A stretch of DNA of 64,000 nucleotides from Staphylococcus argenteus (GCF_000236925.1 NC_016941.1:496001-560000); one strand, 5' to 3'; positions 13,606 to 25,996 are shown, counted from the first letter of the stretch. Program-made: numbers and translations. The notes: generated by a model not told the origin, from the letters alone.

Positions 13606-14178
13606 ATGAAATGTATTGTAGGTCTAGGTAATATAGGTAAACGATTTGAACTTACAAGACATAATATCGGCTTCGAAGTCGTTGATTATATTTTAGAGAA
13701 AAATAACTTTACATTAGATAAACAAAAGTTTAAAGGTGCATATACAATTGAACGAATGAATGGAGATAAAGTGTTATTTATCGAACCAATGACAATGATG
13801 AATTTGTCAGGTGAAGCAGTTGCACCGATTATGGATTATTACAATGTTGATCCGGAAGATTTAATTGTACTATATGATGATTTAGATTTGGAACAAGGAC
13901 AGGTTCGTTTAAGACATAAAGGTAGTGCCGGCGGACATAATGGTATGAAATCAATCATCAAAATGCTTGGTACAGATCAATTTAAACGTGTTCGTATTGG
14001 TGTGGGAAGACCAACGAACGGTATGTCTGTTCCTGATTATGTGTTGCAACGATTTTCACAAGATGAAATGATAACAATGGAAAAAGTTATCGAACATTCA
14101 GCGCGTGCCATTGAAACGTTTATTGAAACATCACGTTTTGATCGCGTAATGAATGAATTCAATGGTGAAGTAAAGTAA
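13606..14178 (+). CDS. pth: Peptidyl-tRNA hydrolase
   Basis: Pth recycles peptidyl-tRNAs that drop off stalled ribosomes by cutting the ester bond between peptide and tRNA. The 190 residues carry all catalytic elements: [20 protein letters not shown] with the catalytic His at about residue 20, [10 protein letters not shown] with its Asn near 68, LYDDLDL with the Asp near 92, and [11 protein letters not shown] near 105-115. TGGAGGT precedes the ATG. The stop codon overlaps the mfd start (TAATG), so the two are translationally coupled. Confidence 0.97.
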   Translation: MKCIVGLGNIGKRFELTRHNIGFEVVDYILEKNNFTLDKQKFKGAYTIERMNGDKVLFIEPMTMMNLSGEAVAPIMDYYNVDPEDLIVLYDDLDLEQGQVRLRHKGSAGGHNGMKSIIKMLGTDQFKRVRIGVGRPTNGMSVPDYVLQRFSQDEMITMEKVIEHSARAIETFIETSRFDRVMNEFNGEVK

Positions 14179-17100
14179 TGACAATATTAACAACGTTTAT
14201 TCAAGAAAATAATCATTTTCAAGAACTTAATCAGGTATTTGGACGAGAAAATACATTAGTAACTGGACTTTCCCCGTCAGCAAAAGTGGCGATGATTGCT
14301 GAAAAATATACACAAAGCAATCAACAGTTACTATTAATTACTAACAATTTATATCAAGCGGATAAATTAGAAACAGACTTGTTACAATTCGTAGATGCAG
14401 AGGAATTATATAAGTATCCAGTACAGGATATTATGACTGAAGAATTTTCAACACAAAGCCCTCAACTGATGAGTGAACGTATTAGAACATTAACTGCGTT
14501 AGCTCAAGGTAAGAAAGGGTTATTTATCGTTCCTCTTAATGGCTTGAAAAAGTGGTTGACGCCAGTAGAAATGTGGCAAAGTCATCAAATGACATTGCGA
14601 GTTGGCGATGATATCGACGTGGATCAATTGCTTAATAAATTGGTTAATATGGGGTATAAACGAGAATCGGTTGTTTCTCATATCGGCGAATTTTCATTGC
14701 GCGGTGGTATCATTGATATTTTTCCACTTATTGGGCAACCTGTTAGAATTGAACTTTTCGATACTGAAATTGATTCGATTCGAGATTTTGATGTTGAAAC
14801 ACAGCGTTCAAAAGATAATACAGAGGAAGTTGATATTACAACTGCAAGTGATTATATCATTACAGATGAAGTGATTAATCATCTTAAAGCAGAACTGAAA
14901 GCGGCTTATGAAAATACGAGACCAAAAATTGATAAATCAGTACGTAATGATTTGAAAGAAACATATGAGAGTTTTAAATTGTTCGAAAGTACTTATTTTG
15001 ATCATCAAATACTACGACGTTTAGTGGCATTTATGTATGATAAACCTTCGACAATTATAGATTATTTTCAAAAAGATGCAATTGTTGCTATTGATGAATT
15101 TAATCGCATAAAAGAAACTGAGGAAAGTCTTACTACAGAATCAGATGCATTTATAAGTAATATTATTGAAAGTGGTAATGGCTTTATTGGACAAAGTTTT
15201 ATAAAATATGATGATTTTGAAACATTGATTGAAGGCTATCCGGCTACTTATTTTTCATTATTTGCAACAACAATGCCGATAAAACTAAGTCATATTATTA
15301 AATTTTCATGTAAACCTGTACAACAATTTTATGGTCAATATGATATTATGCGCTCAGAATTCCAACGTTATGTCAATCAGAATTACCGTATCGTTGTGTT
15401 AGTTGAGACTGAAACGAAAGTTGAACGCATGCAAGCAATGTTAAGTGAAATGCATATTCCTTCAGTTACAAACATGCACAGCTCAATGTTGGCAGGGCAG
15501 GCCGTCATTATTGAAGGTAGTTTGTCAGAAGGATTCGAATTACCAGATATGGGACTAGTTGTTATAACTGAACGAGAGCTTTTTAAATCGAAACAGAAAA
15601 AGCAACGAAAACGTACAAAAGCTATTTCAAATGCTGAAAAAATAAAGTCGTACCAAGATTTAAATGTAGGGGATTATATTGTCCATGTACATCATGGTGT
15701 GGGTAGATATCTAGGTGTTGAAACTCTAGAAGTCGGACAAACACATCGTGATTACATTAAATTACAGTATAAAGGTACGGATCAATTGTTTGTACCTGTT
15801 GATCAAATGGATCAAGTTCAAAAATATGTAGCTTCAGAAGATAAGACGCCGAAATTAAACAAACTTGGCGGTAGTGAGTGGAAAAAAACGAAAGCTAAAG
15901 TTCAACAAAGCGTTGAAGATATTGCTGAAGAGTTAATCGATCTTTATAAAGAACGAGAAATGGCGGAAGGTTATCAATTTGGACCTGACACTGCTGAGCA
16001 AACTACATTTGAATTAGATTTTCCGTATGAACTTACGCCAGACCAAGCAAAATCTATTGATGAAATTAAAGAGGACATGCAAAAATCACGCCCAATGGAT
16101 CGCCTATTATGTGGTGATGTTGGTTATGGTAAAACCGAAGTCGCAGTTCGAGCAGCATTCAAAGCTGTAATGGAAGGGAAACAAGTTGCGTTTTTAGTAC
16201 CTACAACTATTTTAGCGCAACAGCATTATGAAACATTAATTGAGCGTATGCAGGATTTTCCAGTTGAAATTCAATTAATGAGTCGCTTTAGAACGCCTAA
16301 AGAAATCAAACAAACAAAAGAAGGACTTAAGACTGGTTTCGTTGACATTGTTGTTGGTACACATAAGTTGCTCAGCAAAGATATCCAATATAAAGATTTA
16401 GGGTTATTAATTGTCGACGAAGAACAGCGTTTTGGTGTTCGTCATAAAGAACGCATCAAGACATTAAAACACAATGTTGATGTATTAACTTTAACGGCAA
16501 CGCCTATACCGAGAACACTTCATATGAGTATGTTAGGTGTACGTGATTTGTCAGTAATTGAAACGCCACCTGAAAATCGTTTTCCAGTACAAACATATGT
16601 GTTAGAACAAAATATGAGTTTTATTAAAGAAGCGTTAGAGAGAGAATTGTCTCGTGGCGGACAAGTGTTTTACTTGTACAATAAAGTGCAATCTATTTAT
16701 GAAAAGCGTGAACAGCTTCAAATGTTAATGCCTGATGCTAATATCGCAGTTGCTCATGGTCAAATGACGGAACGAGATTTAGAAGAAACGATGTTAAGTT
16801 TTATCAATAATGAATATGACATTTTGGTTACGACAACGATTATAGAAACTGGTGTCGATGTTCCAAATGCGAATACTTTAATCATTGAAGACGCAGATCG
16901 TTTTGGATTAAGTCAATTGTATCAATTAAGAGGTCGTGTTGGGCGCTCAAGTCGAATTGGATATGCCTATTTCTTACATCCAGCAAACAAAGTGTTAACT
17001 GAAACGGCTGAAGACCGATTGCAAGCTATTAAAGAGTTTACAGAATTGGGTTCTGGATTTAAGATTGCAATGCGTGACTTAAATATACGTGGTGCAGGTA

Positions 17101-17684
17101 ACTTATTAGGTAAGCAACAACATGGCTTTATTGACACAGTTGGATTTGATTTATATAGCCAAATGTTAGAAGAAGCTGTAAATGAAAAACGCGGTATTAA
17201 AGAACCGGAACCTGATGTGCCAGAAGTTGAAGTTGATTTAAACTTAGATGCATATTTACCTACTGAGTATATAACAAATGAGCAAGCTAAGATTGAAATT
17301 TATAAAAAACTACGTAAAACAGAAACACATGAGCAAATCATGGATATTAAAGATGAGTTGATCGATCGTTTTAATGATTATCCGGTTGAAGTTGAACGTT
17401 TACTCGATATTGTAGAAATAAAAGTACATGCACTGCATGCAGGTATTACGTTAATTAAAGATAAAGGAAAAACAATTGATATTCATTTATCTGTAAAAGC
17501 TACTGAAAACATTGATGGTGAAGTGTTGTTTAAAGCCACACAACCCCTAGGTAGAACAATGAAAGTTGGCGTACAAAATAATGAAATGACGATAACATTA
17601 ACGAAACAAAATCAATGGCTAGATAGTCTTAAGTTTCTAGTGAGATGTATCGAAGAAAGTATGAGAATAAGTGATGAAGCATAA
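14178..17684 (+). CDS. mfd: Transcription-repair coupling factor Mfd
   Basis: Mfd removes RNA polymerase stalled at DNA lesions and recruits UvrA. The 1168 residues show the N-terminal UvrB-like modules, a CarD-like RNA-polymerase-interacting domain (about 490-560; [17 protein letters not shown]), and a RecG-like translocase. The translocase has the Walker A GDVGYGKT at residues 646-653 and the DEEQ box at about 747-750, followed by TATPIPRTL. The C-terminal TRCF domain is complete. The gene sits between pth and a flippase gene that starts 11 bases before the mfd stop. Confidence 0.97.
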   Translation: MTILTTFIQENNHFQELNQVFGRENTLVTGLSPSAKVAMIAEKYTQSNQQLLLITNNLYQADKLETDLLQFVDAEELYKYPVQDIMTEEFSTQSPQLMSERIRTLTALAQGKKGLFIVPLNGLKKWLTPVEMWQSHQMTLRVGDDIDVDQLLNKLVNMGYKRESVVSHIGEFSLRGGIIDIFPLIGQPVRIELFDTEIDSIRDFDVETQRSKDNTEEVDITTASDYIITDEVINHLKAELKAAYENTRPKIDKSVRNDLKETYESFKLFESTYFDHQILRRLVAFMYDKPSTIIDYFQKDAIVAIDEFNRIKETEESLTTESDAFISNIIESGNGFIGQSFIKYDDFETLIEGYPATYFSLFATTMPIKLSHIIKFSCKPVQQFYGQYDIMRSEFQRYVNQNYRIVVLVETETKVERMQAMLSEMHIPSVTNMHSSMLAGQAVIIEGSLSEGFELPDMGLVVITERELFKSKQKKQRKRTKAISNAEKIKSYQDLNVGDYIVHVHHGVGRYLGVETLEVGQTHRDYIKLQYKGTDQLFVPVDQMDQVQKYVASEDKTPKLNKLGGSEWKKTKAKVQQSVEDIAEELIDLYKEREMAEGYQFGPDTAEQTTFELDFPYELTPDQAKSIDEIKEDMQKSRPMDRLLCGDVGYGKTEVAVRAAFKAVMEGKQVAFLVPTTILAQQHYETLIERMQDFPVEIQLMSRFRTPKEIKQTKEGLKTGFVDIVVGTHKLLSKDIQYKDLGLLIVDEEQRFGVRHKERIKTLKHNVDVLTLTATPIPRTLHMSMLGVRDLSVIETPPENRFPVQTYVLEQNMSFIKEALERELSRGGQVFYLYNKVQSIYEKREQLQMLMPDANIAVAHGQMTERDLEETMLSFINNEYDILVTTTIIETGVDVPNANTLIIEDADRFGLSQLYQLRGRVGRSSRIGYAYFLHPANKVLTETAEDRLQAIKEFTELGSGFKIAMRDLNIRGAGNLLGKQQHGFIDTVGFDLYSQMLEEAVNEKRGIKEPEPDVPEVEVDLNLDAYLPTEYITNEQAKIEIYKKLRKTETHEQIMDIKDELIDRFNDYPVEVERLLDIVEIKVHALHAGITLIKDKGKTIDIHLSVKATENIDGEVLFKATQPLGRTMKVGVQNNEMTITLTKQNQWLDSLKFLVRCIEESMRISDEA

Positions 17685-19200
17685 AGAGGCATTTAATGGC
17701 GTTGTTGTATTAACTGCTGCATTAATTGTTATAAAAATTCTAAGTGCTGTGTATCGGATTCCATATCAAAATATATTAGGTGATACAGGTTTATATGCCT
17801 ATCAACAAGTGTATCCTATCGTAGCATTAGGTATGATATTGTCCATGAATGCTATTCCAAGTGCAATTACACAAAGCATAGGTCAAAATCATAATGACCA
17901 TGCATTTGCGAAAGCGTGCATATACATTCAAATGATTGGTATATCGATATTTGTTTTAATCTTTGCGTTTGCAAAACATATTGCTCAGATTATGGGAGAC
18001 ATTCATTTGACTTCAATGATACAGGCTGCAAGTTTAAGCTTTATATTTATAGGTATGCTAGGTGTTTTAAGAGGATATTACCAAACTGCAAATAATATGA
18101 CGGTTCCAGCTATTTCCCAGGTTATAGAACAAGTGATTCGAGTAGGTATCATTATCGGAACTATCGTTATTTTTATAGATAAAGGGTGGAATATCTATGA
18201 AGCTGGTACCATTGCTATTTTAGCATCAACAATTGGATTTCTAGGTTCATCGATATACTTAATTGCACATAGACCTTTTAAATTCAAATTAGTAAATAAT
18301 AATGCCAAGATAGCTTGGAAGCAGCTTATGCTTTCAATTCTAATTTTTGCGATAAGTCAACTCATAGTTATTTTGTGGCAAGTAATTGATAGTGTAACGA
18401 TCATTCATTCATTACAAGCAACGCGTGTGCCATTTAATATTGCTATTACTGAAAAAGGTGTTTATGATCGAGGCGCCTCATTTATTCAAATGGGCTTAAT
18501 TGTAACGACAACGTTTAGTTTTGCGTTAATCCCTTTGCTAAGTGATGCGATTAAAATGAAAAAGCATGTATTAATGAATCGTTATGCAAATGCTTCTTTG
18601 AAAATTACAATTTTAATTAGTACAGCAGCCGGTATCGGATTAATCAATTTATTACCTTTGATGAATAGCGTATTTTTTAAAACAAATGATTTAACGTTAA
18701 CATTAAGTATTTATATGCTTACAGTGATTTGTGTATCTTTAATTATGATGGATATGGCATTGCTACAAGCACAACATGCTGTGAGACCTATATTTATTGG
18801 TATGACTTCAGGATTAATAGTTAAATTTTTATTTAATATAATTTTAATTCGTTCAAGTGGCATTATTGGTGCAAGTATAAGTACTGTTGTATCATTAATT
18901 ATATTCGGTGCAATTATTCACATTGCTGTAACTAAAAAGTATCATCTGTATGCGATGCGACGATTTTTCATAAATGTCGTTATCGGCATGATATTCATGT
19001 CAATAGTTGTCCAACTCGTTTTATTTATCGTGGTCACACACGGTCGAATAACTGGACTTATTGAATTATTATGTGCAGCTTTTTTAGGTATTGCAGCATT
19101 GTTTTACTATATTTTTAAATTCAATGTACTGACGTACAAAGAGTTGACTTATTTACCATTCGGTTCAAAATTGTATCAGATGAAGAAAGGAAGACGTTGA
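17674..19200 (+). CDS. MurJ/SpoVB-like multidrug/oligosaccharidyl-lipid/polysaccharide (MOP) flippase
   Basis: This integral membrane protein of about 508 residues has 12-14 hydrophobic helices along its length and belongs to the polysaccharide-transport/SpoVB branch of the MOP superfamily. The opening segment ([20 protein letters not shown], then [19 protein letters not shown]) is typical of SpoVB/YtgP/YabM proteins. Members flip lipid-linked sugars, including lipid II; the substrate of this one cannot be told from sequence. The ATG at 17674 lies inside the end of mfd (a GTG at 17671 adds one residue). Its stop overlaps the mazG start, giving a tightly coupled mfd-flippase-mazG-rqcP run. Confidence 0.85.
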   Translation: MKHKEAFNGVVVLTAALIVIKILSAVYRIPYQNILGDTGLYAYQQVYPIVALGMILSMNAIPSAITQSIGQNHNDHAFAKACIYIQMIGISIFVLIFAFAKHIAQIMGDIHLTSMIQAASLSFIFIGMLGVLRGYYQTANNMTVPAISQVIEQVIRVGIIIGTIVIFIDKGWNIYEAGTIAILASTIGFLGSSIYLIAHRPFKFKLVNNNAKIAWKQLMLSILIFAISQLIVILWQVIDSVTIIHSLQATRVPFNIAITEKGVYDRGASFIQMGLIVTTTFSFALIPLLSDAIKMKKHVLMNRYANASLKITILISTAAGIGLINLLPLMNSVFFKTNDLTLTLSIYMLTVICVSLIMMDMALLQAQHAVRPIFIGMTSGLIVKFLFNIILIRSSGIIGASISTVVSLIIFGAIIHIAVTKKYHLYAMRRFFINVVIGMIFMSIVVQLVLFIVVTHGRITGLIELLCAAFLGIAALFYYIFKFNVLTYKELTYLPFGSKLYQMKKGRR

Positions 19201-20393
19201 TGGCAAATACCATTACGATTGTTGGCTTAGGTAATTATGATATAGACGATTTACCACTAGGTATTTATAAATTTTTGAAGGCACAGGACATTGTCTATGC
19301 TAGGACGATTGACCATCCGGTTGTTCAGTCTTTGAAAGATGAATTGGCATTTGAAAGTTTTGATCACGTTTATGAAAAACATGATCAGTTTGAAGATGTC
19401 TATGATGAAATTGTAGAGAAATTGGTCGCGCTCTCTTCTGAAAAAGATATTGTCTATGCGGTTCCGGGACATCCTAGGGTTGCTGAGACAACGACAGTTA
19501 AATTGCAAGCATTTGCGGATAATCATGCTAATATTAATGTAGAGATTTTAGGTGGGAAAAGCTTTATAGATGACGTGTTTGAAGCAGTAAATATTGATCC
19601 GAACGATGGATTTACCTTGTTAGATGCTACATCTTTGCAAGAAGTGACATTGAATGTTAGAACTCATACATTGATTACTCAAGTGTACAGTGCGATGGTA
19701 GCTGCTGATTTAAAAATTACGTTAATGGAACGTTATCCTGATGATTATCCTGTTCAAATTGTCACGGGTGCACACAGCAATGGTGCTGAAAACGTTGTGA
19801 CTTGCCCTTTATATGAATTAGATCACGATGAAAAGGCGTTCAATAATTTAACTAGTGTATTTATTCCCAAAATAACAACACAATCTTATTTGTATAATGA
19901 CTTTGATTTCGCAACTGAGGTGATTGATACTTTAGTTGATGATGAAAAAGGTTGCCCATGGGATAAAGCGCAAACGCACGATACTTTAAAACGATATTTA
20001 CTTGAAGAAACCTTTGAATTATTCGAAGCTATTGACAATGAAGATGATTGGCATATGATTGAAGAGCTAGGAGATATTTTATTACAAGTGTTATTGCATA
20101 CAAGTATTGGTAAAAAAGAAGGGTATATGGATATAAAAGAAGTCATTACGGGTTTAAATACTAAAATGATTCATAGGCATCCACATATATTTGGCAATGC
20201 ACATGCTGAATCGATTGAAGATTTAAAAGAGATATGGACTAAGGCTAAAGAAGCTGAAGGTAAGCAATCAAGAGTTAAATTTGAAAAAGTGTTTGCTGAG
20301 CATTTTTTAAACTTATACGAAGAGACTAAAGATAAATCATTAGATGAAGCTGAGTTGAAACAATGGTTAGAGAAGGGGGAGCGCAATAAATGA
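19200..20393 (+). CDS. mazG: MazG-like nucleoside triphosphate pyrophosphohydrolase fused to a tetrapyrrole-methylase-like domain (YabN)
   Basis: This is a two-domain protein of 397 residues. The N-terminal half resembles SAM-dependent tetrapyrrole methylases ([19 protein letters not shown] at the start, [13 protein letters not shown] near residue 85). The C-terminal half is a MazG all-alpha NTP pyrophosphohydrolase with [24 protein letters not shown] and [13 protein letters not shown], the acidic metal-binding helices. MazG clears non-canonical or excess nucleotides. The fusion is normal for Firmicute YabN. The ATG at 19200 overlaps the flippase stop; a TTG three bases earlier is less likely. 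The stop overlaps the rqcP start. Confidence 0.93.
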   Translation: MANTITIVGLGNYDIDDLPLGIYKFLKAQDIVYARTIDHPVVQSLKDELAFESFDHVYEKHDQFEDVYDEIVEKLVALSSEKDIVYAVPGHPRVAETTTVKLQAFADNHANINVEILGGKSFIDDVFEAVNIDPNDGFTLLDATSLQEVTLNVRTHTLITQVYSAMVAADLKITLMERYPDDYPVQIVTGAHSNGAENVVTCPLYELDHDEKAFNNLTSVFIPKITTQSYLYNDFDFATEVIDTLVDDEKGCPWDKAQTHDTLKRYLLEETFELFEAIDNEDDWHMIEELGDILLQVLLHTSIGKKEGYMDIKEVITGLNTKMIHRHPHIFGNAHAESIEDLKEIWTKAKEAEGKQSRVKFEKVFAEHFLNLYEETKDKSLDEAELKQWLEKGERNK

Positions 20394-20653
20394 GGTTAGA
20401 CAAATATTTGAAAGTTTCGCGACTAATTAAAAGACGTACGTTAGCTAAAGAAGTAAGCGACCAAGGACGAATTACAATCAATGGTAATATTGCTAAAGCT
20501 GGATCTGATGTCAAAGTGGAAGACGTCTTAACGATTCGCTTCGGTCAAAAATTAGTAACTGTAAAAGTAACAGCATTAAATGAACATGCATCTAAAGATA
20601 ATGCAAAGGGGATGTATGAAATTATTGAAGAGCAAAGACTTAATGAAGTGTAA
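20390..20653 (+). CDS. rqcP: RqcP, S4-domain ribosome quality-control factor
   Basis: This 87-residue protein is essentially one S4 RNA-binding domain ([20 protein letters not shown], then [14 protein letters not shown]). It corresponds to YabO/RqcP, which binds the 50S subunit with RqcH and keeps alanine-tail addition processive on stalled nascent chains. It overlaps the mazG stop by four bases and is preceded by AAGGGGGAG. Its place between mazG and divIC is conserved in Firmicutes. It shares the window with other ribosome-rescue genes (pth, rae1). Confidence 0.93.
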   Translation: MRLDKYLKVSRLIKRRTLAKEVSDQGRITINGNIAKAGSDVKVEDVLTIRFGQKLVTVKVTALNEHASKDNAKGMYEIIEEQRLNEV

Positions 20654-20670
20654 ATTGGAGGTGACAAGCA

Positions 20671-21063
20671 ATGAAAAATAAAGTAGAACATATAGAAAAT
20701 CAGTATACATCACAAGAAAATAAGAAAAAACAACGTCAAAAAATGAAAATGCGTGTTGTTCGTAGGCGAATTACGGTTTTCGCGGGTGTATTACTTGCGA
20801 TAATTATTATTTTATCAATCTTGCTTGTTGTCCAAAAACACCGTAATGATGTTGATGCACAAGAACGAAAAGCGAAAGAAGAGCAATTTCAAAAACAACA
20901 AAATGAAGAAATAGCATTAAAAGAGAAATTGAATAATCTAAATGACAAAGATTATATTGAAAAAATTGCCCGTGATGATTATTATCTAAGCAATAAAGGG
21001 GAAGTAATATTTAGACTTCCTAATGACAAGGGTTCGTCAAACTCTGATTCGTCAAAAAAATAA
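20671..21063 (+). CDS. divIC: Cell-division protein DivIC (FtsB-like)
   Basis: DivIC forms a complex with DivIB/FtsQ and FtsL at the septum and helps activate septal peptidoglycan synthesis. The 130-residue bitopic membrane protein has a basic cytoplasmic N-terminus (residues 1-36) and one transmembrane helix (about 37-58; ITVFAGVLLAIIIILSILLV). An external coiled coil follows (Lys/Glu/Gln-rich, about 60-95), then the conserved YIEKIARDDYYLSNKGEVIF motif. A strong GGAGGTGA precedes the ATG. Confidence 0.94.
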   Translation: MKNKVEHIENQYTSQENKKKQRQKMKMRVVRRRITVFAGVLLAIIIILSILLVVQKHRNDVDAQERKAKEEQFQKQQNEEIALKEKLNNLNDKDYIEKIARDDYYLSNKGEVIFRLPNDKGSSNSDSSKK

Positions 21064-21167
21064 TTCGAAAATGAACAAAAAATATACGAGTATAGACATT
21101 GTGAAAAAACTCAAACAAGGATATAATAAGGAAAAATCGAATCAAATCGGGAGGATTTATTTAGCAT

Positions 21168-21569
21168 ATGTCAATCGAAGTTGGAAATAAGCTTAAAGGT
21201 AAAGTCACTGGTATCAAAAAGTTTGGTGCATTCGTAGAATTACCTGAAGGAAAAAGTGGTTTAGTTCACATTAGTGAAGTAGCAGATAATTATGTTGAAA
21301 ACGTAGAAGAGCACTTAACTGTAGGTGATGAAGTCGACGTAAAAGTATTATCAATTGCTGACGATGGCAAAATTAGTCTTTCAATTAAAAAAGCGAAAGA
21401 TCGTCCACGAAGACAACATACAAGTAAACCAAGTCATCATAAACCAGTACAAAAAGCCGAAGATTTTGAAAAGAAATTAAGCAATTTCTTAAAAGATAGT
21501 GAAGACAAATTAACTTCAATCAAACGTCAAACAGAATCTAGACGCGGTGGTAAAGGTTCTAGACGTTAA
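21168..21569 (+). CDS. yabR: S1-domain RNA-binding protein (YabR/general stress protein 13 family)
   Basis: The first 75 residues of this 133-residue protein are a complete S1 RNA-binding domain: VGNKLKGKVTGIKKFGAFVE, GLVHISEVADNYV and KVLSIADDGKISLSIKKA. The remainder is a basic, low-complexity tail (RPRRQHTSKPSHHK, ending RRGGKGSRR) that should bind RNA non-specifically. Relatives bind 30S subunits or mRNA and act in translation control, but the exact role here is unknown. GGGAGGA lies upstream. The position after divIC is conserved. Confidence 0.9.
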   Translation: MSIEVGNKLKGKVTGIKKFGAFVELPEGKSGLVHISEVADNYVENVEEHLTVGDEVDVKVLSIADDGKISLSIKKAKDRPRRQHTSKPSHHKPVQKAEDFEKKLSNFLKDSEDKLTSIKRQTESRRGGKGSRR

Positions 21570-21652
21570 TTAAAATAAATAAAGACTGTTTCGATAAGGA
21601 ATAAATTTAGAATGCATGCATCATGACAGTGATTGCGTATAAAGAACATCTA

Positions 21653-21688
21653 AGACTGTTTCTTAAATAAGGAGCAGTCTCTTTTTAT
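21653..21688 (+). terminator. Terminator after the S1-domain gene
   Basis: AGACTG pairs with CAGTCT, with further pairing inside, then CTTTTTATTT. A second copy of AAGACTGTTTC lies about 65 bases upstream (about 21582-21592) and could compete for pairing. Confidence 0.75.
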
Positions 21689-21747
21689 TTGTTATGATAT
21701 AAATAGAAATTCGAACATTTGAAAATTGTAAAGAATGAGGTGTGGAT

Positions 21748-23043
21748 ATGCAGTTGAATAGTAGTGGTTGGCATAGAGATGATCATCTTGTTGTTGCTGT
21801 TTCTACAGGAATTGATAGTATGTGCTTATTGTACCAACTCCTAAATGAATACAAAGATAGCTATAGACGGTTGACTTGTTTACATGTTAATCATGGTGTT
21901 AGGTTAGCATCAGAAGAAGAAGGTCAATTTTTAACGGCATATTGTAAACGACATCACATAGATTTACATATTAAGAAATTAGATTTATCCCATAGTTTAG
22001 ATAGAAATATAAGTATACAAAATGAAGCTCGAATTAAACGATATCAATGGTTTGATGAGATGATGGTGGCTTTAGAAGCGGATGTCTTATTAACAGCACA
22101 TCACCTAGACGATCAACTTGAAACAATCATGTACCGTGTTTTTAGTGGGAAATCAACGCGTAATAGGTTGGGTATAGATGAACTTTCTAAACGGGAAGGT
22201 TATTATATTTATCGTCCGTTATTAACTGTTTCTAAAAATGAAATTCAACAATTCCAGGTTGAGAACGAAATACCATATTATGAAGATGCGTCTAATCAAG
22301 ATAATAAATATGTTAGAAATGACATACGAAATAGAATCATTCCAGCTATTGATGAAAATGAGCAACTTAAAGTTTCGCATTTATTAAAATTAAAACATTG
22401 GCACGATGAGCAGTATGATATTTTACAACGTAAAGCGACGCAATTTATTACAGAGTTTGTGAAGTTTGACGAACAGTTAATGAAATTAGAAATGCCGAGA
22501 CAAGTTTTTAATGATTTACCGGAGCATTTAAAAATGGTTATATTTGATCGCGTTTTATCTAAACATTTCAAGTTATTTAATATTAGTGATAGAACGTATG
22601 ATGATTGGTTTCAACAATTTAAAAGTAAGAAAGCGCAATTCAGCATTAATCTTACAGAAAAATGGATAATTCAAATCGCATATGGTAAATTAATAATAAT
22701 GGCTAAAAATAATGGCGATACATATTTTAGAGTTCAAATTATTGATAAGCCAGGTAATTATATTTTTGACAAATATCTATTAGAGATACATTCTAATTTA
22801 CCAAAAAGTTTATTTCCACTTACAGTGAGGACAAGAAAAAGTGGTGATACATTTAAACTTAATGGGCGTGATGGTTATAAGAAAGTTAATCGCTTGTTTA
22901 TAGATCAGAAAGTACCTCAGTGGTTTCGTGATCAAATTCCAGTTATATTGGATAAACAGCAACGCATTATTGCGGTAGGGGATTTATATCAACAACAACA
23001 ATTAAAGCAATGGATTATAATTAGTAAAAATGGAGATGAATAG
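21748..23043 (+). CDS. tilS: tRNA(Ile)-lysidine synthase
   Basis: TilS converts the wobble C of tRNA-Ile(CAU) to lysidine so it reads AUA; it is essential. The N-type ATP pyrophosphatase P-loop is [13 protein letters not shown] near residues 18-30, with Thr in place of the more usual Gly in SGGxDS. HVNHGVR and [17 protein letters not shown] follow, and the C-terminal TilS substrate-binding domains are present. I chose the ATG at 21748, 7 bases after GAGG; a GTG six bases upstream overlaps that site. The 431 residues match. hpt follows 4 bases later. Confidence 0.95.
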   Translation: MQLNSSGWHRDDHLVVAVSTGIDSMCLLYQLLNEYKDSYRRLTCLHVNHGVRLASEEEGQFLTAYCKRHHIDLHIKKLDLSHSLDRNISIQNEARIKRYQWFDEMMVALEADVLLTAHHLDDQLETIMYRVFSGKSTRNRLGIDELSKREGYYIYRPLLTVSKNEIQQFQVENEIPYYEDASNQDNKYVRNDIRNRIIPAIDENEQLKVSHLLKLKHWHDEQYDILQRKATQFITEFVKFDEQLMKLEMPRQVFNDLPEHLKMVIFDRVLSKHFKLFNISDRTYDDWFQQFKSKKAQFSINLTEKWIIQIAYGKLIIMAKNNGDTYFRVQIIDKPGNYIFDKYLLEIHSNLPKSLFPLTVRTRKSGDTFKLNGRDGYKKVNRLFIDQKVPQWFRDQIPVILDKQQRIIAVGDLYQQQQLKQWIIISKNGDE

Positions 23044-23047
23044 CGTT

Positions 23048-23587
23048 ATGCATAATGATTTAAAGGAAGTATTGTTAACTGAAGAAGATATCCAAAATAT
23101 CTGTAAAGAATTGGGAGCGCAATTAACAAAGGACTACAAAGATAAACCATTAGTATGTGTTGGAATTTTAAAAGGTTCAGCAATGTTTATGTCAGATTTA
23201 ATTAAGCGCATCGATACACATCTATCAATTGATTTCATGGATGTTTCAAGTTATCACGGTGGTACTGAATCAACTGGTGAGGTACAAATTATTAAAGATT
23301 TAGGTTCTTCTATTGAAAATAAAGATGTCTTAATCATTGAAGATATTTTAGAGACTGGTACGACACTTAAGTCAATTACTGAATTATTGCAATCTAGAAA
23401 AGTTAATTCATTAGAAATAGTTACATTACTAGATAAGCCGAATCGTCGTAAAGCTGATATTGAAGCTAAGTACGTTGGTAAAAAAATTCCGGATGAATTT
23501 GTTGTTGGATACGGTTTAGACTATCGCGAGTTATATAGAAACTTACCATATATTGGTACGTTAAAACCTGAAGTATATTCAAATTAA
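23048..23587 (+). CDS. hpt: Hypoxanthine phosphoribosyltransferase
   Basis: Hpt salvages hypoxanthine (and guanine) with PRPP. The 179 residues show the PRPP-binding loop VLIIEDILETGTTLKSI near 100-116 and the flexible-loop segment SSYHGGTESTG near 73-83. VVGYGLDYRELYRNLPYIG is the typical C-terminal signature. In-frame ATGs at 23030 and 23036 would add 6 or 4 residues; I prefer 23048 because it gives the usual product, though the GGAG site is then 11-12 bases away. The tilS-hpt-ftsH order is classic for Firmicutes. Confidence 0.95.
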   Translation: MHNDLKEVLLTEEDIQNICKELGAQLTKDYKDKPLVCVGILKGSAMFMSDLIKRIDTHLSIDFMDVSSYHGGTESTGEVQIIKDLGSSIENKDVLIIEDILETGTTLKSITELLQSRKVNSLEIVTLLDKPNRRKADIEAKYVGKKIPDEFVVGYGLDYRELYRNLPYIGTLKPEVYSN

Positions 23588-23733
23588 ATTTTTAATCAAT
23601 TTCAGTTATTATTACTATGCCTTTGAGTAAGAATAGTGTAGACTCAAAAATATGAAAAATGTATTTCATAAATATTTAATTTTAAACAAGACATATGTCT
23701 TACAAAGTTGGAAAAATATAGAAATTGATAAAA

Positions 23734-23783
23734 TTGACAAAAGATGTGAATGTTATTGATAGTAAGCTCAATTACTAGCTTAC
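23734..23783 (+). promoter_or_regulatory. Possible ftsH promoter with adjacent hairpin
   Basis: TTGACA (23734-23739) is a perfect -35 box, but the -10 about 17 bases on is poor (TTGATA/TGATAG). Just downstream GTAAGCT pairs with AGCTTAC (23762-23783), which could be an operator or an early transcript hairpin. Confidence 0.4.
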
Positions 23784-23845
23784 AAAATATGTAATGTGTT
23801 ACAATTCTTGTTAGTTTTATTATGGGAAGTAGGAGGAAATGACGC

Positions 23846-25939
23846 ATGCAGAAAGCTTTTCGCAATGTGCTAGTTATCGTAATAATAGGCGTTATTATTT
23901 TTGGTCTATTTTCATATTTAAACGGTAATGGAAATATGCCGAAACAGCTTACATATAATCAGTTTACTGAGAAGTTGGAAAAGGGTGACCTTAAAACATT
24001 AGAAATCCAACCACAACAAAATGTGTATATGGTAAGTGGTAAGACGAAAAATGATGAAGATTATTCATCAACTATTTTATATAACAATGAAAAAGAATTA
24101 CAAAAAATTACAGATGCTGCTAAGAAGCAAAACGGTGTAAAATTAACGATTAAAGAAGAAGAAAAACAAAGTGTCTTTGTAAGTACACTTTCAACATTAA
24201 TTCCAGTTGTTGTTATCGCGTTATTATTTATTTTCTTCCTAAGCCAAGCACAAGGTGGCGGTAGTGGCGGTCGTATGATGAACTTTGGTAAATCCAAAGC
24301 GAAAATGTACGATAATAATAAACGTCGAGTTCGCTTCTCTGATGTAGCAGGTGCTGATGAAGAAAAGCAAGAGCTAATTGAAATTGTAGATTTCTTAAAA
24401 GACAACAAGAAATTTAAAGAAATGGGTTCAAGAATACCTAAAGGTGTCTTACTTGTTGGACCTCCAGGTACAGGTAAAACATTACTAGCAAGAGCGGTTG
24501 CTGGTGAAGCGGGTGCCCCATTCTTCTCAATTAGTGGTTCAGACTTCGTTGAGATGTTCGTTGGTGTTGGTGCGAGTCGTGTACGTGACTTGTTTGATAA
24601 TGCTAAGAAAAATGCACCTTGTATCATTTTCATCGATGAAATTGATGCTGTTGGTCGTCAACGTGGCGCTGGTGTAGGTGGCGGTCATGATGAACGTGAA
24701 CAAACATTAAACCAATTATTAGTTGAAATGGATGGCTTTGGTGAAAATGAAGGTATCATTATGATAGCTGCTACAAACCGTCCAGATATTCTAGATCCAG
24801 CGTTATTACGTCCAGGTCGTTTTGATAGACAAATTCAAGTTGGTCGTCCAGATGTAAAAGGTCGTGAAGCAATTCTTCATGTCCATGCTAAGAATAAACC
24901 ACTTGATGAAACTGTAGACTTAAAAGCTATTTCACAACGCACACCAGGATTCTCTGGTGCTGATTTAGAAAACTTGTTAAACGAAGCATCGTTAATTGCT
25001 GTACGTGAAGGTAAGAAGAAAATTGACATGAGAGATATCGAAGAAGCAACGGATAGAGTTATTGCTGGTCCTGCTAAGAAATCTCGTGTTATTTCTAAGA
25101 AAGAACGTAATATCGTTGCACATCATGAAGCTGGTCATACAATTATCGGTATGGTACTTGATGAGGCAGAGGTTGTTCATAAAGTTACTATCGTACCACG
25201 TGGTCAAGCTGGTGGATATGCTATGATGTTACCAAAACAAGATCGCTTCTTAATGACTGAACAAGAGTTATTAGATAAAATTTGTGGTCTACTTGGTGGA
25301 CGAGTATCAGAAGATATTAACTTTAATGAAGTTTCAACTGGTGCGTCAAATGACTTTGAACGTGCTACACAAATTGCACGATCAATGGTTACACAATATG
25401 GTATGAGTAAAAAGCTAGGACCATTACAATTCGGTCATAGCAACGGACAAGTGTTCTTAGGTAAAGACATGCAAGGTGAACCTAATTATTCAAGTCAAAT
25501 TGCTTATGAAATAGATAAAGAAGTTCAACGAATCGTTAAAGAACAATACGAACGTTGTAAACAAATTTTATTAGAGCACAAAGAACAGTTAATTTTAATT
25601 GCTGAAACATTATTAACAGAAGAAACATTAGTTGCTGAACAAATTCAATCATTATTCTATGAAGGTAAATTACCTGAAATAGATTATGATGCAGCTAAAG
25701 TTGTTAAAGATGAGGGTTCTGAATTTAACGATGGTAAATTTGGTAAATCTTATGAAGAAATTCGTAAAGAGCAATTAGAAGAAGGTCGACGTGAAGAAAA
25801 AGAAGATCGTAAAGAAGAAAAAGATATTGCTGAAGATAGAAAAGAAGCTGATAAATCTCATGACAATGATGAGCCAGCACATCAACAAGCGCCTAATATC
25901 GAAAAACCTTATGATCCAAATCACCCAGACAATAAATAA
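23846..25939 (+). CDS. ftsH: ATP-dependent membrane zinc metalloprotease FtsH
   Basis: FtsH is a membrane-anchored AAA+ protease that degrades misfolded membrane proteins and regulators. Residues about 7-24 and 112-132 are transmembrane helices around an external domain. The AAA domain has Walker A GPPGTGKT at about 205-212, Walker [13 protein letters not shown] and the second region of homology ([20 protein letters not shown]). The peptidase motif HEAGH is at 427-431. The C-terminus is a long Glu/Lys/Arg-rich low-complexity tail. AGGAGG precedes the ATG. The 697 residues match staphylococcal FtsH, and a terminator follows. Confidence 0.97.
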   Translation: MQKAFRNVLVIVIIGVIIFGLFSYLNGNGNMPKQLTYNQFTEKLEKGDLKTLEIQPQQNVYMVSGKTKNDEDYSSTILYNNEKELQKITDAAKKQNGVKLTIKEEEKQSVFVSTLSTLIPVVVIALLFIFFLSQAQGGGSGGRMMNFGKSKAKMYDNNKRRVRFSDVAGADEEKQELIEIVDFLKDNKKFKEMGSRIPKGVLLVGPPGTGKTLLARAVAGEAGAPFFSISGSDFVEMFVGVGASRVRDLFDNAKKNAPCIIFIDEIDAVGRQRGAGVGGGHDEREQTLNQLLVEMDGFGENEGIIMIAATNRPDILDPALLRPGRFDRQIQVGRPDVKGREAILHVHAKNKPLDETVDLKAISQRTPGFSGADLENLLNEASLIAVREGKKKIDMRDIEEATDRVIAGPAKKSRVISKKERNIVAHHEAGHTIIGMVLDEAEVVHKVTIVPRGQAGGYAMMLPKQDRFLMTEQELLDKICGLLGGRVSEDINFNEVSTGASNDFERATQIARSMVTQYGMSKKLGPLQFGHSNGQVFLGKDMQGEPNYSSQIAYEIDKEVQRIVKEQYERCKQILLEHKEQLILIAETLLTEETLVAEQIQSLFYEGKLPEIDYDAAKVVKDEGSEFNDGKFGKSYEEIRKEQLEEGRREEKEDRKEEKDIAEDRKEADKSHDNDEPAHQQAPNIEKPYDPNHPDNK

Positions 25940-25951
25940 TTAATTATATTT

Positions 25952-25996
25952 AGTACCTCTTTCTATGATTATGTAATAGGAAGAGGTACTTTTTAG
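25952..25996 (+). terminator. Terminator after ftsH
   Basis: AGTACCTCTT pairs with AAGAGGTACT with extra inner pairing (CTA/TAG), then TTTTTA. Confidence 0.88.
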
